Source: JBALVT01 sp965262875 (GTDB taxonomy: Bacteria > Pseudomonadota > Gammaproteobacteria > Pseudomonadales > Halieaceae). Taken from it: 64,000 bases of DNA. Below, piece by piece: positions 36,877-45,053 of the stretch; the stretch's first letter is position 1; the number at the start of each line of letters is the position of its first letter. Position numbers and translations under genes: made by a program. The stretch spans positions 4,402,001 to 4,466,000 of the forward strand of contig OZ253569.1 in the NCBI GenBank assembly GCA_965262875.1. Direction: 5' to 3'. The notes beneath the pieces were generated by a model that did no database searches, was not told where the DNA came from, and worked only from the letters and a program-made list of their open reading frames with translations.

Positions 36877-37050
36877 ATGAAAACAGCTCAGGTTGTTATG
36901 GTCGCTATTGAAAGTGACGATGAGGTGTTCGGCACTAAACTGTTCGAGTATCTGCACGACACTTACGACTTCGGTAAAACTCGGGTTGTGATAGAAGTCT
37001 TGGATTTCGAGGTTGACGATAAATATTTCGATGAGGATTATGTTGACTAA
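36877..37050 (+). CDS. Small acidic phage-like hypothetical protein
   Basis: 57 residues starting MKTAQVVMVAIESDDE and ending in a very acidic tail (DDKYFDEDYVD). AAAAGAGATATG precedes the ATG, a good ribosome site. The gene overlaps the start of the following ORF. It is not recognised. A beta-alpha-beta fold is plausible from the alternating pattern but cannot be shown. Confidence 0.5.
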   Translation: MKTAQVVMVAIESDDEVFGTKLFEYLHDTYDFGKTRVVIEVLDFEVDDKYFDEDYVD

Positions 37051-37111
37051 AAAACAGAATGAAGATGTTGACGAGCTAGTTGAACGAGAACTGGATGCGT
37101 TGCGCAACCTA

Positions 37112-38282
37112 GTGTAGTGTATTAAACAGATTAATGATATAATGATTACTTCATTCACTACCCGTGTGAAGCTAATGCCCGCCCAAATAAATATAACTTT
37201 AACAGCGCAAGAGAAAAAACAGTTGGAAAAAAATGTTAGAAGCAAAACGACACCGGTTCGATTGGTAGAGCGCTCAAGGATTATTTTGCTCGCTGCAAAA
37301 AATGTTCCCAACTACAAAATTGCTGAAGAGCTGGAAATTGATGTCAACAAGGTAGGCCGATGGCGCAATCGTTTTTTTGAGAGAGGGTTTCGGGGAATAG
37401 AAAAAGATTTGCCAAGAGGGGCTAATCACGGCGGCAAGAATTCTGCGGACCAGGCAAAGCTGCGGTCGAAAGTCATCAAGATAACCACGCAGGAAAAACC
37501 CAAGGATGGCACCCACTGGACAACCCGGGGTTTGGCAAAAGTGATGGGCATTAATCACTCCTTTATAAATAGAGTGTGGCGAGAAGTTGGTCTGAAGCCA
37601 CACCTGGTTGCTCAGTTCAAGGTGAGCAACGATCCTGCCTTTGAAGAAAAGCTACGCGATGTTGTTGGCTTGTATTTATCGCCGCCAGAGAATGCAGTTG
37701 TTTTCTGTGTTGACGAAAAGAGTTCCATTCAAGCGCTGGACAGAACGCAGCCGGGATTGCCGATGAAGCCCGGGCGCGGCGGAACCATGACTCACGACTA
37801 TAAGCGTCATGGTACAAGCACCTTGTTTGCGGCACTGAACACCCTGACTGGTGATGTTATCGGTGAGTGCAAAAAGCGTCACCGGCACCAGGAATTTTTG
37901 GCGTTTCTGAAGACTGTGGAAAAACAAACACCCAAGGAGTTAGACCTTCACCTTATCGTTGATAACTACGCGACGCACAAACACGAAAAAGTGAAGAACT
38001 GGATTAAGCGTAATAAAAGGGTTCACTTACACTTTATTCCAACCAGTTCTTCGTGGCTAAATCTGGTGGAGAGATTTTTTGGTTTGTTGACAGAAAGGCA
38101 ACTGCGCCGTGGTGTATTCACATCGGTACAAGAGCTGGAAGAGACCATCATGGATTTTATTGAGAGGCACAATGAAGATAAAAAGCCATTTGCCTGGACA
38201 AAGTCCGCAGAAGAGATTTTGGAGAAAGTGGGGCGCGCAAGACATGCACTCTCAAATCATCAGTCAGTTTAATACACTACAC
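37112..38282 (+). mobile_element. IS630-family element
   Basis: A 1171-bp element with inverted ends GTGTAGTGTATTAAAC. It is flanked by the TA duplication typical of IS630/Tc1 elements (37110-37111 and 38283-38284). It has a single intact transposase gene. Confidence 0.93.
37175..38272 (+). CDS. IS630-family transposase
   Basis: About 365 residues from MPAQINITL. An upstream in-frame ATG at 37142 would add 11 residues. N-terminal helix-turn-helix modules (YKIAEELEIDVNKVGRW, WTTRGLAKVMG) are followed by a DDE core with FCVDEKSSIQAL, HLIVDNYATHKH and PTSSSWLNLVERFFG. Length and motifs are normal for the family. It is apparently intact and ends just inside the right inverted repeat. Confidence 0.92.
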   Translation: MPAQINITLTAQEKKQLEKNVRSKTTPVRLVERSRIILLAAKNVPNYKIAEELEIDVNKVGRWRNRFFERGFRGIEKDLPRGANHGGKNSADQAKLRSKVIKITTQEKPKDGTHWTTRGLAKVMGINHSFINRVWREVGLKPHLVAQFKVSNDPAFEEKLRDVVGLYLSPPENAVVFCVDEKSSIQALDRTQPGLPMKPGRGGTMTHDYKRHGTSTLFAALNTLTGDVIGECKKRHRHQEFLAFLKTVEKQTPKELDLHLIVDNYATHKHEKVKNWIKRNKRVHLHFIPTSSSWLNLVERFFGLLTERQLRRGVFTSVQELEETIMDFIERHNEDKKPFAWTKSAEEILEKVGRARHALSNHQSV

Positions 38283-38551
38283 TAGCGGTACGGATCGAGA
38301 ACGACCCGACGGAGGTTCACAAGTCAACTCCTGACCATATTCTCGGTTGTAAATTATGTACAAATTTTGGTCAACGTGCGTTGGCTCTCATGTATCCTTT
38401 ATCGGTGTGGACTATAAGTGACCGTGTTGGCATGCCGGGTGTTGAGATTCTCATACGGTCGCATGCTACAGAATCTGCTCGGTTTGCACGGGCGGCTAAA
38501 CCACAGCTGAGATAAACATTACATACACCAACTAGAGAAACTCCACCAACT

Positions 38552-38779
38552 ATGGATTATAAGATTGATTTTTTGCGCCAGACTGAATGGGAGATGATAA
38601 CAAGCGAACTCTTAGAGTCGCAGGACACGATATGGTCTCTTGGGTACAAGGATAGCTTGTTTAAGAAAACGAGAGAACCTACGGATAGGACTCGTCGTTT
38701 GTTGCGGGAGGCGTGCATCGATTTGCGCCGGTCGTGCGATGAACTCGTTGCGTTGGTTCAGCTTGAAGGCAGAGATTGA
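38552..38779 (+). CDS. Small phage-like hypothetical protein
   Basis: 75 residues (MDYKIDFLRQTEWEM...), basic and helical, with an Arg-rich C-terminal half (RTRRLLREACIDLRRSCDEL). It is not recognised. Its stop codon shares a base with the ATG of the next small gene (TGATG), consistent with a densely packed phage operon. Confidence 0.5.
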   Translation: MDYKIDFLRQTEWEMITSELLESQDTIWSLGYKDSLFKKTREPTDRTRRLLREACIDLRRSCDELVALVQLEGRD

Positions 38780-38877
38780 TGGCTGACGCAGAGTTCCAGA
38801 AACGTCTCGATGCTGCTATGAAACGGTACCGGCATATCCTTGATCGGTTAGCGGGCGAGGGGACGGATAATGAATGA
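38779..38877 (+). CDS. Very small phage-like ORF
   Basis: 32 residues (MADAEFQKRLDAAMKRY...). It starts in the TGATG overlap with the preceding gene and ends overlapping the start of the next. It is an amphipathic, coiled-coil-like helix. Position and coupling are the only support. Confidence 0.35.
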   Translation: MADAEFQKRLDAAMKRYRHILDRLAGEGTDNE

Positions 38878-39166
38878 AATCGTTTGGCGAGACACTCTGG
38901 CTAACTTCAGCCACGACACAGAACTCACGTTGACGTTCTGGCCATGGTCTCGTGAAGAACAATACTCTTTAGAGATAGACCACACGACGAAACCAGGCCA
39001 CGACTACAAAGGCCCTCCGACTACGCTGCTGGCTTATCCAGTGGACGTCGCATGGCTACGGACACTCTACAAATCATTGGCTCGCTACATGTTCGACAAC
39101 GAATGCGAATTGTACGATGACGAGTTTCAGAAACTGCTCGAAGATATTGAGTATAGGAAGGATTAA
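38870..39166 (+). CDS. Phage-like hypothetical protein, end supplied by repeat R3
   Basis: 98 residues starting MNEIVWRDTLANFSHD and overlapping the previous ORF by eight bases. It is rich in aromatic and acidic residues, with no recognised domain. The last five codons and stop (EYRKD) come from the 95-bp repeat that begins at 39149, so the natural C-terminus may be missing. It is the last gene of the captured phage-like segment. Confidence 0.5.
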   Translation: MNEIVWRDTLANFSHDTELTLTFWPWSREEQYSLEIDHTTKPGHDYKGPPTTLLAYPVDVAWLRTLYKSLARYMFDNECELYDDEFQKLLEDIEYRKD

Positions 39167-39243
39167 TACCCCCTGATTTTGCTCAATCTACTACAAGGTC
39201 CCGGCTGCTGGCAATCGACAGGCTGTTATTAGGCCCTCAACTA
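39149..39243 (+). repeat. 95-bp direct repeat, copy R3
   Basis: Identical to R1, R2 and R4, and continues tgcggtta before diverging from R2 at 39252. It joins the phage-like segment (left) to a methyltransferase that has lost its N-terminus (right). Confidence 0.9.
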
Positions 39244-39743
39244 TGCGGTTAAAGCCAAACCGCTTTGCCAAAGCTTATGTGACAAAAATTGTTAATCAAG
39301 TTGAAGCTGTCGAGAAAATTATCAAGCATAAGGACATTGAATTTAAATGCCAAAGTTTCGAAGAAACAATTGGCGAGGGCTCAGATGACTGCTTTGTTTA
39401 TTGTGATCCCCCTTATATTGGGCGTCATGTGGATTACTTTAATGGCTGGGATGAAGAGCAAGAAAACAAGCTGTTTGATGCATTAGATACATATCCTGCT
39501 AAATTTATTCTTTCCACATGGCATCACAATGATTTTAGGGAGAATGAATTTATTGAATCCTTATGGAGCAAGTACAACATACTAACGAGAGAACATTTTT
39601 ACCACGTTGGAGGTAAAGAAAGTAATCGAAACCCTATGGTTGAGGCGATAATAACTAACTACGAGGTATGTTGCCGAAAAGAAAAAAGAGAAATCCAAGA
39701 ACAGCTTACCTTATTAGAAGACCGTGCAAACTATCGCGTATAA
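39244..39743 (+). pseudogene. D12-class N6-adenine DNA methyltransferase, C-terminal fragment
   Basis: About 165 residues of a Dam/DpnM-type (D12) methyltransferase. Motif IV is VYCDPPYIGRHVDYF, preceded by RFAKAYVTKIV and FKCQSFEE and followed by KFILSTWHHND and a typical GGKESNRNPMVEAIITNY end. The SAM-binding FxGxG motif and target-recognition region are missing because native sequence begins after repeat R3. The ATG at 39243 belongs to the repeat joint and only fortuitously opens the frame. The fragment cannot methylate DNA alone. The gene that follows, 59 bases downstream, is the alpha-CTD/sigma fusion, probably its former operon partner. Confidence 0.82.
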
Positions 39744-39802
39744 CAAGTCAAAGCACTCGGGCGTAGCAAAGCTGGGCTGGTGTACGAGGCATTATTCAAG
39801 CA

Positions 39803-41014
39803 ATGAATAAAATTGAAATATTACAATTATCAGTTCGTTCGATGAATGGCTTAAAATCAGACCGGATTTACTATATTGAAGATTTGATAGTTTTGTCTGA
39901 ACAACATTTGTTAAAACTTCCCTGTCTAGGCGTTAAATCTATCAATGAAATAAAAAATGCACTCAATCAAATTGGGTTGGGTTTGGGCATGAATCCTGAT
40001 GATATTGAAGCAGATGGTTTAGCGATAGACATTGCCCAAACATCTTCTGATGATATTGAAATGTGGCTAAATGCTATTGCTAGCACTGAGTTCAAAAAAA
40101 CAAGGTTAGTAAATAGCACCAATACTAAAATAGCAAACCTAAGCACTAGAAGTCGCAATGCCCTGAATATAGAAATAAAAAATCATAGTGATACTATTGG
40201 ATTTTTAAAACATCTATTTGTGCTTCCATCTTTATTTTATTTGCCAAACATTGGCAAAACATCTGAATCAGAAATTCAAGAATTATCGATTAAAATTAGA
40301 AAAGAAATTGAGGGCTTATACTATTCCAAGGAAACAACCATAGAAATATCTTTCGATTTAATGCCGCTCATCGGAATTTCTGAAAAGTTGATTGAAGAGT
40401 ATAGGAAGGAATGTCAAGATGACGGCGTTCATATCTTTAGAATAATAGATTTTTTGATAACAAAGCGTTTTACTGAAAGAGAGTTAACAATATTAAAATC
40501 AAGAAATAATTTTTGGAACAAAGACCAACTAACACTGCAAGAGTTAGGCCTAAAATTAGGGGTTACTAGAGAAAGAATAAGACAGATAGAAACAAAAACG
40601 AACAGAAAATTATGGATTATTATAGAAGCATTATTTCCTTGTTGTCACTTAATTGATTTAAGTCAATACTATGAACTTGATTGTGATTTTATAAATGACG
40701 TTTCAGCGATTAATGCTAAAGACAACACTAATTTTTCGGATTATTTTTTATATAAAACGCTATCTATTTTGTTAGGAAATGATTATCAGGAAATTATTGA
40801 TACCACAAAAAAATGTCAATATTTAGTCAGCAAAGCAATAGGCGAAACATTTAACTTTATAGGGTTTATAGAGAAAATAGAATTTTTGTTGTCATCAAAT
40901 ACCAATGATGATTACCAACTAACCTTAAAAGGATTGCAATATAAGTACTATAAGTCAGACAAGTTTGATGATGATGTAATCAACAGAATATGCGAAGATT
41001 TATTATATTCGTAA
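39803..41014 (+). pseudogene. Alpha-CTD-like / HhH / sigma region 4 fusion protein, interrupted by IS66
   Basis: Residues 1-62 match the RNA polymerase alpha C-terminal domain pattern (IEILQLSVRSMNGLKSD ... LGVKSINEIKNALNQIGLGLG). A second, more divergent unit of the same kind lies at about 112-175 (LSTRSRNAL ... LPNIGKTSESEI). Residues 222-270 form a sigma-70 region 4 (FTERELTILKSR ... LGLKLGVTRERIRQIETKTNRKL). Native sequence stops at 41010. The final TAA is in the IS66 end. The protein resumes at 44575 after the 8-bp target duplication. It was probably a DNA-binding transcriptional regulator linked to the upstream methyltransferase, which is inference. AT-rich codon use contrasts with the IS genes. 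Confidence 0.8.
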
Positions 41015-41035
41015 GCGCACTTAAATCGACCCTTA

Positions 41036-42092
41036 GATTCAAGTCATAAGTGCAATTTCTAGAGCAGGTGGCCAACTGGTACAATCCAGTGCCATTTTCT
41101 CGACCAAGGAAATTACACATGAACTATACACAGTTGACCGAATACGAACGATACCAGATTGAAGCATTTTTAAAAGCTGGTTTTACACAAAAAGCCATAG
41201 CCAGAGAGCTTAGACGAAGCCCTGGGACAATTAGCAGAGAGCTTGGTCGCAATACGGGCTTGCGTGGTTATAGGCCCCAGCAGGCCCAGCGTTTTGCCAC
41301 TGAACGGCAGCATCACCACACCCATACACGTATTACAGAGATAACCTGGCAGCGGGTTGAATCGCTACTGAGGGAGGAATGGAGTCCAGAGCAGATCAGC
41401 GGTTGGCTAGCAAAATCAATCCTGCAATCTGTTAGTCCAGAATGGATTTATCAGTACATTCTGATCGACAAGAAGGCCGGGGGCGACCTCCATGCCCACT
41501 TGCGCTGCCAAAAGAAACGTAAGAAGCGTTACGGGAGCCCAGACAAGCGCGGGCAGCTAAGGAACCGGGTAAGTATCGACGAGCGTCCAGCGATTGTTGA
41601 TGAGCGCAAGCGTATTGGTGATTGGGAAATGGACCTTATCATTGGGCGCTTGGGTGGCTCCGTACTGATGACGGCTGTTGAGAGAAAGACACGTTTCACA
41701 GTGATCGCCCTGGCCCCCAATAAAACGGCGAAGGCCGTCAAGGAAGCGATACTTGGGGCGCTTTCCCCCTTAGCCGCCCCAGTAGAAACACTGACCTATG
41801 ATAACGGCAAGGAGTTTGCCTTACACGAGGTTATCGCCCAACAGCTGCAGGCTGAAAGCTACTTCGCGCACCCTTACCATTCATGGGAGCGGGGATTGAA
41901 TGAGAATACAAATGGTCTGATCCGCCAATACGCCCCGAAAGGATCTAGCTTTGATGATATGACGCCGGAGTGTGTCCAGAGAATCTTTGATAAACTTAAC
42001 AACCGGCCAAGAAAATGTCTGGACTTTAAAACCCCCAACCAAGTACTGTTTGGGATCAACCCACCGATTGCACTAGCGACTTGAATCCGCAA
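41036..42092 (+). mobile_element. IS30-family element inside IS66
   Basis: The ends share GATTCAAGTC..AGTGCAAT, seen at about 41036 and as its complement at about 42068-42088. It carries one transposase. It is inserted between the left terminal repeat of IS66 and tnpC. Exact boundaries and target duplication could not be fixed by eye. Confidence 0.8.
41119..42084 (+). CDS. IS30-family transposase
   Basis: About 321 residues from the ATG at 41119 (MNYTQLTEYERYQIEAF), preceded by AAGGA. The longer frame from 41050 includes the terminal repeat and is unlikely. An N-terminal HTH (FTQKAIARELRRSPGTISREL) precedes an integrase-type core: GDWEMDLIIG (Asp), TYDNGKEFALHE (Asp) and SWERGLNENTNGLIRQY (Glu). 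Motif order and length are standard for IS30. Intact. Confidence 0.93.
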   Translation: MNYTQLTEYERYQIEAFLKAGFTQKAIARELRRSPGTISRELGRNTGLRGYRPQQAQRFATERQHHHTHTRITEITWQRVESLLREEWSPEQISGWLAKSILQSVSPEWIYQYILIDKKAGGDLHAHLRCQKKRKKRYGSPDKRGQLRNRVSIDERPAIVDERKRIGDWEMDLIIGRLGGSVLMTAVERKTRFTVIALAPNKTAKAVKEAILGALSPLAAPVETLTYDNGKEFALHEVIAQQLQAESYFAHPYHSWERGLNENTNGLIRQYAPKGSSFDDMTPECVQRIFDKLNNRPRKCLDFKTPNQVLFGINPPIALAT

Positions 42093-42145
42093 CCCTATTG
42101 ATTTTGTCTGCGAGCCGCTAGACAGTAGATCGCTTTACTTCGCCG

Positions 42146-43774
42146 TTACTCTTCGATTTCCATGTTCCAGGGCAGTAATGCTTCAAGCTTCTCCACCGTA
42201 TCTGCCGCCGCAATGTGCGCCAGCACATGCTGGAGGTAAGCATAAGGTTCCAGGCCGTTCGCCTTTGCCGATTCCACTAAACTATAACAGGTCGCACTGG
42301 CTCGGGCCCCGCGGGAGGTATCTGCGAATAGCCAGGCGCGCCGACCAACCGCAAAGGGCCTGATCGCATTCTCAGCCAGCGCATTGCTGATATTCAACTG
42401 GCCGTCCTCGCAATAGCCAATCAGGTACTCCCATTGGTTCAGTGTGTACGTTATGGCCTTGTGGGTCAGGCTATCTTTGGGCACCCGGCTGACGTTCTTC
42501 TCCAGCCATGGCTTCAGGTCCTCGAGAATCGGCACGCTGAGTGACTGCCTTGCCTGTTTTTTCTTGTCGTGCTCCAGATCCTTGATCGATTTCTCTATCG
42601 CATACAGCCTTCGTATTTTACTGAGTGCAACGTCAGCCTTGGTGGGTTGCCCCACTTTCTTTTTGGTGCTCCTGGTTTCCGCCGCCCGGCTGGCTTCAAC
42701 GAACTTGCGCCGGGCATGGTCAAAGCATCCAATTCGGGTAATGCCCGCTATCCGGCACACCTTGCTGTAACCGGAATAGCCGTCGGCCTGCAACACACCA
42801 CTAAATCCATCCAGCAGGCGTTCAGCCACCGCGCCAGCACGTGAGGGGTCGTATTCGAACAGCACTGATTGTTTATCCGGCGGGCCGCCGCGTATCACCC
42901 ACATCCATTTATCCGATTGGGCCGTTTTGCCCGTTTCCTTCAAGACTTGTATGCGCGTCTCATCCGCCTGCAGGTAATTCCCCTCAAGCTGAACCTTCCG
43001 GATCAAGTTGATCAAGGGCTGGAATACATCCTGAAGCCGTACAATCCAGTGGGCCATGTTGGAGCGGCTGATATCACCGCCGTAACGCTTGAGCATCCCC
43101 TCCAGGCGGTATAGCGGCAGTCCATCGGCGTATTTGGAGGCAATGATGTAGGCCAGCAATGCAGGACTGGCAAAGCATTTCCCCAGCGGATGAGCGGGGC
43201 GCTGTGCGGCGACAATGACGTCTTCACCATGGTTATTGAACACCGCCTTTTCCTGCCAGTACTCCAGCACCTTGACCTGGGCGGGAATAAACTCCAGCTC
43301 TTCCTTGATCTTGGTGAAGAATGTTTTGGTGGCCCCATCCTTTTCCTCATCTGAAAGTGTGAGGTGTATCTGCACCCGTTGCAGCTTGTCGCTAAACCCG
43401 CGCTTTCTTTTCTTCTTTTGAGGCCGAACCCGGTCTTCTTCAGGCAGTTGCTCTTCGAGCTCACTCAGGGCGACTTCGATTTCAGCCTCATCGAACAAAT
43501 CAGACTGAAACGCCAGTTTCTCACTACTGGCTCCGAATTTCTGTACCGTGGCCAGGCGCAAGTATTCTTCGAGCAGGACAATGCGTTTACCCTGTTCAAG
43601 GATGATGTGGTTTTTGTCGCCGAGGTGTTTCTGGTGAACCTCGTTTTTTTCTTCGAGAAGCAAACATTTATCTTCAAGAATCTGGTCTTTTACGGCGAGG
43701 GCAACAAGTAATTCAGCGACGGATAAGTTCTCGTAACACCCTTGTTTTTGTTGCTTTTTTATCGCCGATTGCAT
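42146..43774 (-). CDS. tnpC: IS66 TnpC transposase, copy 1
   Basis: About 542 residues from the ATG at 43774. An N-terminal leucine-rich coiled coil (KDQILEDKCLLLEEKNEV) is followed by the IS66 zinc-binding segment. The DDE core includes YLQADETRIQVL, VLQADGYSGYSKV (Asp), FDHARRKFVEA and NALAENAIRPFAVGRRAWLF (Glu), with the C-terminal VLAHIAAADTVEKLEALLPW. The frame is complete. It is the last gene of tnpABC. Confidence 0.92.
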   Translation of the reverse strand: MQSAIKKQQKQGCYENLSVAELLVALAVKDQILEDKCLLLEEKNEVHQKHLGDKNHIILEQGKRIVLLEEYLRLATVQKFGASSEKLAFQSDLFDEAEIEVALSELEEQLPEEDRVRPQKKKRKRGFSDKLQRVQIHLTLSDEEKDGATKTFFTKIKEELEFIPAQVKVLEYWQEKAVFNNHGEDVIVAAQRPAHPLGKCFASPALLAYIIASKYADGLPLYRLEGMLKRYGGDISRSNMAHWIVRLQDVFQPLINLIRKVQLEGNYLQADETRIQVLKETGKTAQSDKWMWVIRGGPPDKQSVLFEYDPSRAGAVAERLLDGFSGVLQADGYSGYSKVCRIAGITRIGCFDHARRKFVEASRAAETRSTKKKVGQPTKADVALSKIRRLYAIEKSIKDLEHDKKKQARQSLSVPILEDLKPWLEKNVSRVPKDSLTHKAITYTLNQWEYLIGYCEDGQLNISNALAENAIRPFAVGRRAWLFADTSRGARASATCYSLVESAKANGLEPYAYLQHVLAHIAAADTVEKLEALLPWNMEIEE

Positions 43775-43808
43775 GGCGTAATTATAACATTCATGGCGAC
43801 AAAAAGCT

Positions 43809-44177
43809 TTAAAATACAGACTCATAATGCAGTTTTTTGTGGCCTGTCATCAGGGAGATATCGTAGCCGTCCAGCAACCAATTGATCTGCTGGCCGGTGA
43901 GGGAAATCACGTCGTCGTCAGGGTGCGGCCACCGGAACTTCTCTTCCGCCAGTGATTTGTAGTACAACACAAACCCATTGTCCTCCCAGTACAAACATTT
44001 TATTTTGTTGCGCTGGCGATTAGTGAAGGCATAGAGGGCACCCTCAAAGGGGTTACGACCCAGTTCTCGCTCCACAATGGCGCTAAGGCCATTGACCGAT
44101 TTTCTAAAATCTACGGAGTCCCGGTACAGATAAATCTGTGGCATGTCATTGGCCGGGCGGAAGTAGCGCGCCGTCAC
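43809..44177 (-). CDS. tnpB: IS66 TnpB (Orf2), copy 1
   Basis: About 122 residues. The family pattern is clear: MPQIYLYRDSVDFRKSVNGL, NPFEGALYAFTNRQRNKIK and LYWEDNGFVLYYKSLAEEKFRWP. TnpB is required with TnpA and TnpC for IS66 transposition, but its mechanism is not settled. Its start overlaps the tnpA stop by four bases, indicating coupled translation. Confidence 0.92.
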   Translation of the reverse strand: MTARYFRPANDMPQIYLYRDSVDFRKSVNGLSAIVERELGRNPFEGALYAFTNRQRNKIKCLYWEDNGFVLYYKSLAEEKFRWPHPDDDVISLTGQQINWLLDGYDISLMTGHKKLHYESVF

Positions 44178-44494
44178 AATTGATCCAGTAACTGCCGCAC
44201 CACCAACAGGTTTTCGGCACAGATACCTCGCACAATGAATCCGTTGGGCAGTGACAAGGTTAGCCCCCGATCGGCGTCAGGTCTGACACTCACTGCGGCA
44301 AAGCCACCTTGGTCTTGTTTTATAGAAGACACACGGATGGTATCGTCAAACTTCCGACGCCAGTACACAAAGCGATGGTAAGTCAGGTGATTGTGTTTGC
44401 AAAACCGGGTCTGAGACAAGCCCGACAGTTTCCAGGTTTGTATTTGCTGCTTCCAGTCAATACCTTGTGGCTGGGGCTGAGTGATATCGTTCAT
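44174..44494 (-). CDS. tnpA: IS66 TnpA (Orf1), copy 1
   Basis: 106 residues with the IS66 TnpA HTH pattern (WKLSGLSQTRFCKHNHLTYHRFVYWRRKF) and a C-terminal LTLSLPNGFIVRG segment. It probably binds DNA. The ATG follows AGGAGCAAATC, a good ribosome site. It is the first gene of the tnpABC operon, about 80 bases inside the right end of the element. Confidence 0.9.
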   Translation of the reverse strand: MNDITQPQPQGIDWKQQIQTWKLSGLSQTRFCKHNHLTYHRFVYWRRKFDDTIRVSSIKQDQGGFAAVSVRPDADRGLTLSLPNGFIVRGICAENLLVVRQLLDQL

Positions 44495-44574
44495 GATTTG
44501 CTCCTGTGTGGTTATCAGGAGAAAGTCTGGCGGGAACTCTTACAAAAAAATAGGTGCTGATTTAGGGGCGCTTA

Positions 44575-44896
44575 CTTATATTCAGAATTTAATATAATTC
44601 CTGATAGCGACAATAATATTACGATTAAAAGTAAGGCACCAAGGTCGATAGAATCTTATATAGAAGAAGCTCTGATAAGCAATAATAAACCGACACATTT
44701 GAATGACCTATACAAAGCAATTAAAAACACATATCCTGAATTTAGCCAATCGATAAGATATGTGGGGAATGCTATGATAGGGAATGATAAATTTATCTTT
44801 TTTGATAGAAATAGCACCTATGGATTAAAGATTTGGGAGGGAAAATTAACTCAAAATAGTGTTTTAATAGATATTGTTGAGTATAGGAAGGATTAA
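44575..44896 (+). pseudogene. C-terminal part of the alpha-CTD/sigma fusion protein (HARE-HTH-like)
   Basis: This continues the frame of 39803-41010 after the ttatattc duplication: LYSEFNIIPDSDNN, then THLNDLYKAIKNTYPEFSQS and DKFIFFDRNSTYGLKIWE. The pattern resembles the HARE-HTH/RpoE-delta winged helix found at the ends of some DNA-modification-associated proteins. The final five codons and stop (EYRKD) are from repeat R4 at 44879, so the natural C-terminus may be missing. The whole ancestral protein was at least 500 residues. Confidence 0.7.
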
Positions 44897-44973
44897 TACC
44901 CCCTGATTTTGCTCAATCTACTACAAGGTCCCGGCTGCTGGCAATCGACAGGCTGTTATTAGGCCCTCAACTA
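44879..44973 (+). repeat. 95-bp direct repeat, copy R4
   Basis: Identical to R1-R3, and continues tgcggttatt before diverging from R2 at 44984. It marks the joint between the methyltransferase/alpha-CTD module and the membrane protein/PLD module. Confidence 0.9.
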
Positions 44974-45053
44974 TGCGGTTATTGCCTAGCTCAGTTTGAA
45001 GTAAAACCTAGATAGATATCCAATAAAAATAATAACTATGGTGATAAGTTAAT

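Larger units (their letters stand above)
37040..38515 (+). pseudogene. Small phage-like ORF interrupted by IS630
   Basis: Removing the IS630 element at 37112-38282 and one copy of its TA duplication reconstructs an ORF of about 100 codons. It begins MLTKKQNEDVDELVEREL, passes through HKSTPDHILGCKLCTNFG and ends ESARFARAAKPQLR. A CxxC with an upstream His pair could bind zinc. The start overlaps the previous gene. Precise reconstruction shows a recent insertion. Confidence 0.65.
41011..44574 (-). mobile_element. IS66-family element, copy 1 (with IS30 inserted)
   Basis: Ends GTAAGCGCACTTAAATC (41011) and the complement of GTAAGCGCCCCTAAATC (44574), flanked by the 8-bp duplication ttatattc (41003-41010 and 44575-44582). 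It carries tnpA, tnpB and tnpC on the minus strand. An IS30 element lies between its left end and tnpC. It splits the alpha-CTD/sigma gene. Confidence 0.94.

Noticed and set aside
39722..39790. A recombination site (attC-like, beginning tataacaagtc) after the methyltransferase
   Set aside because: The start resembles an attC core, but no complementary end or palindrome follows. It is read as an ordinary intergenic gap.
40397..40410. A sixth copy of the 95-bp repeat inside the alpha-CTD/sigma gene
   Set aside because: Only 14 bases (gagtataggaagga) match, and they encode a normal part of the protein (EEYRKE). Probably chance, though it could reflect preferred target sequence.
29553..44973. 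The 95-bp repeats as integron attC sites and the modules as gene cassettes
   Set aside because: The copies are identical rather than variable, are not palindromic, lack convincing core sites, and the modules are truncated multi-gene fragments of both orientations.
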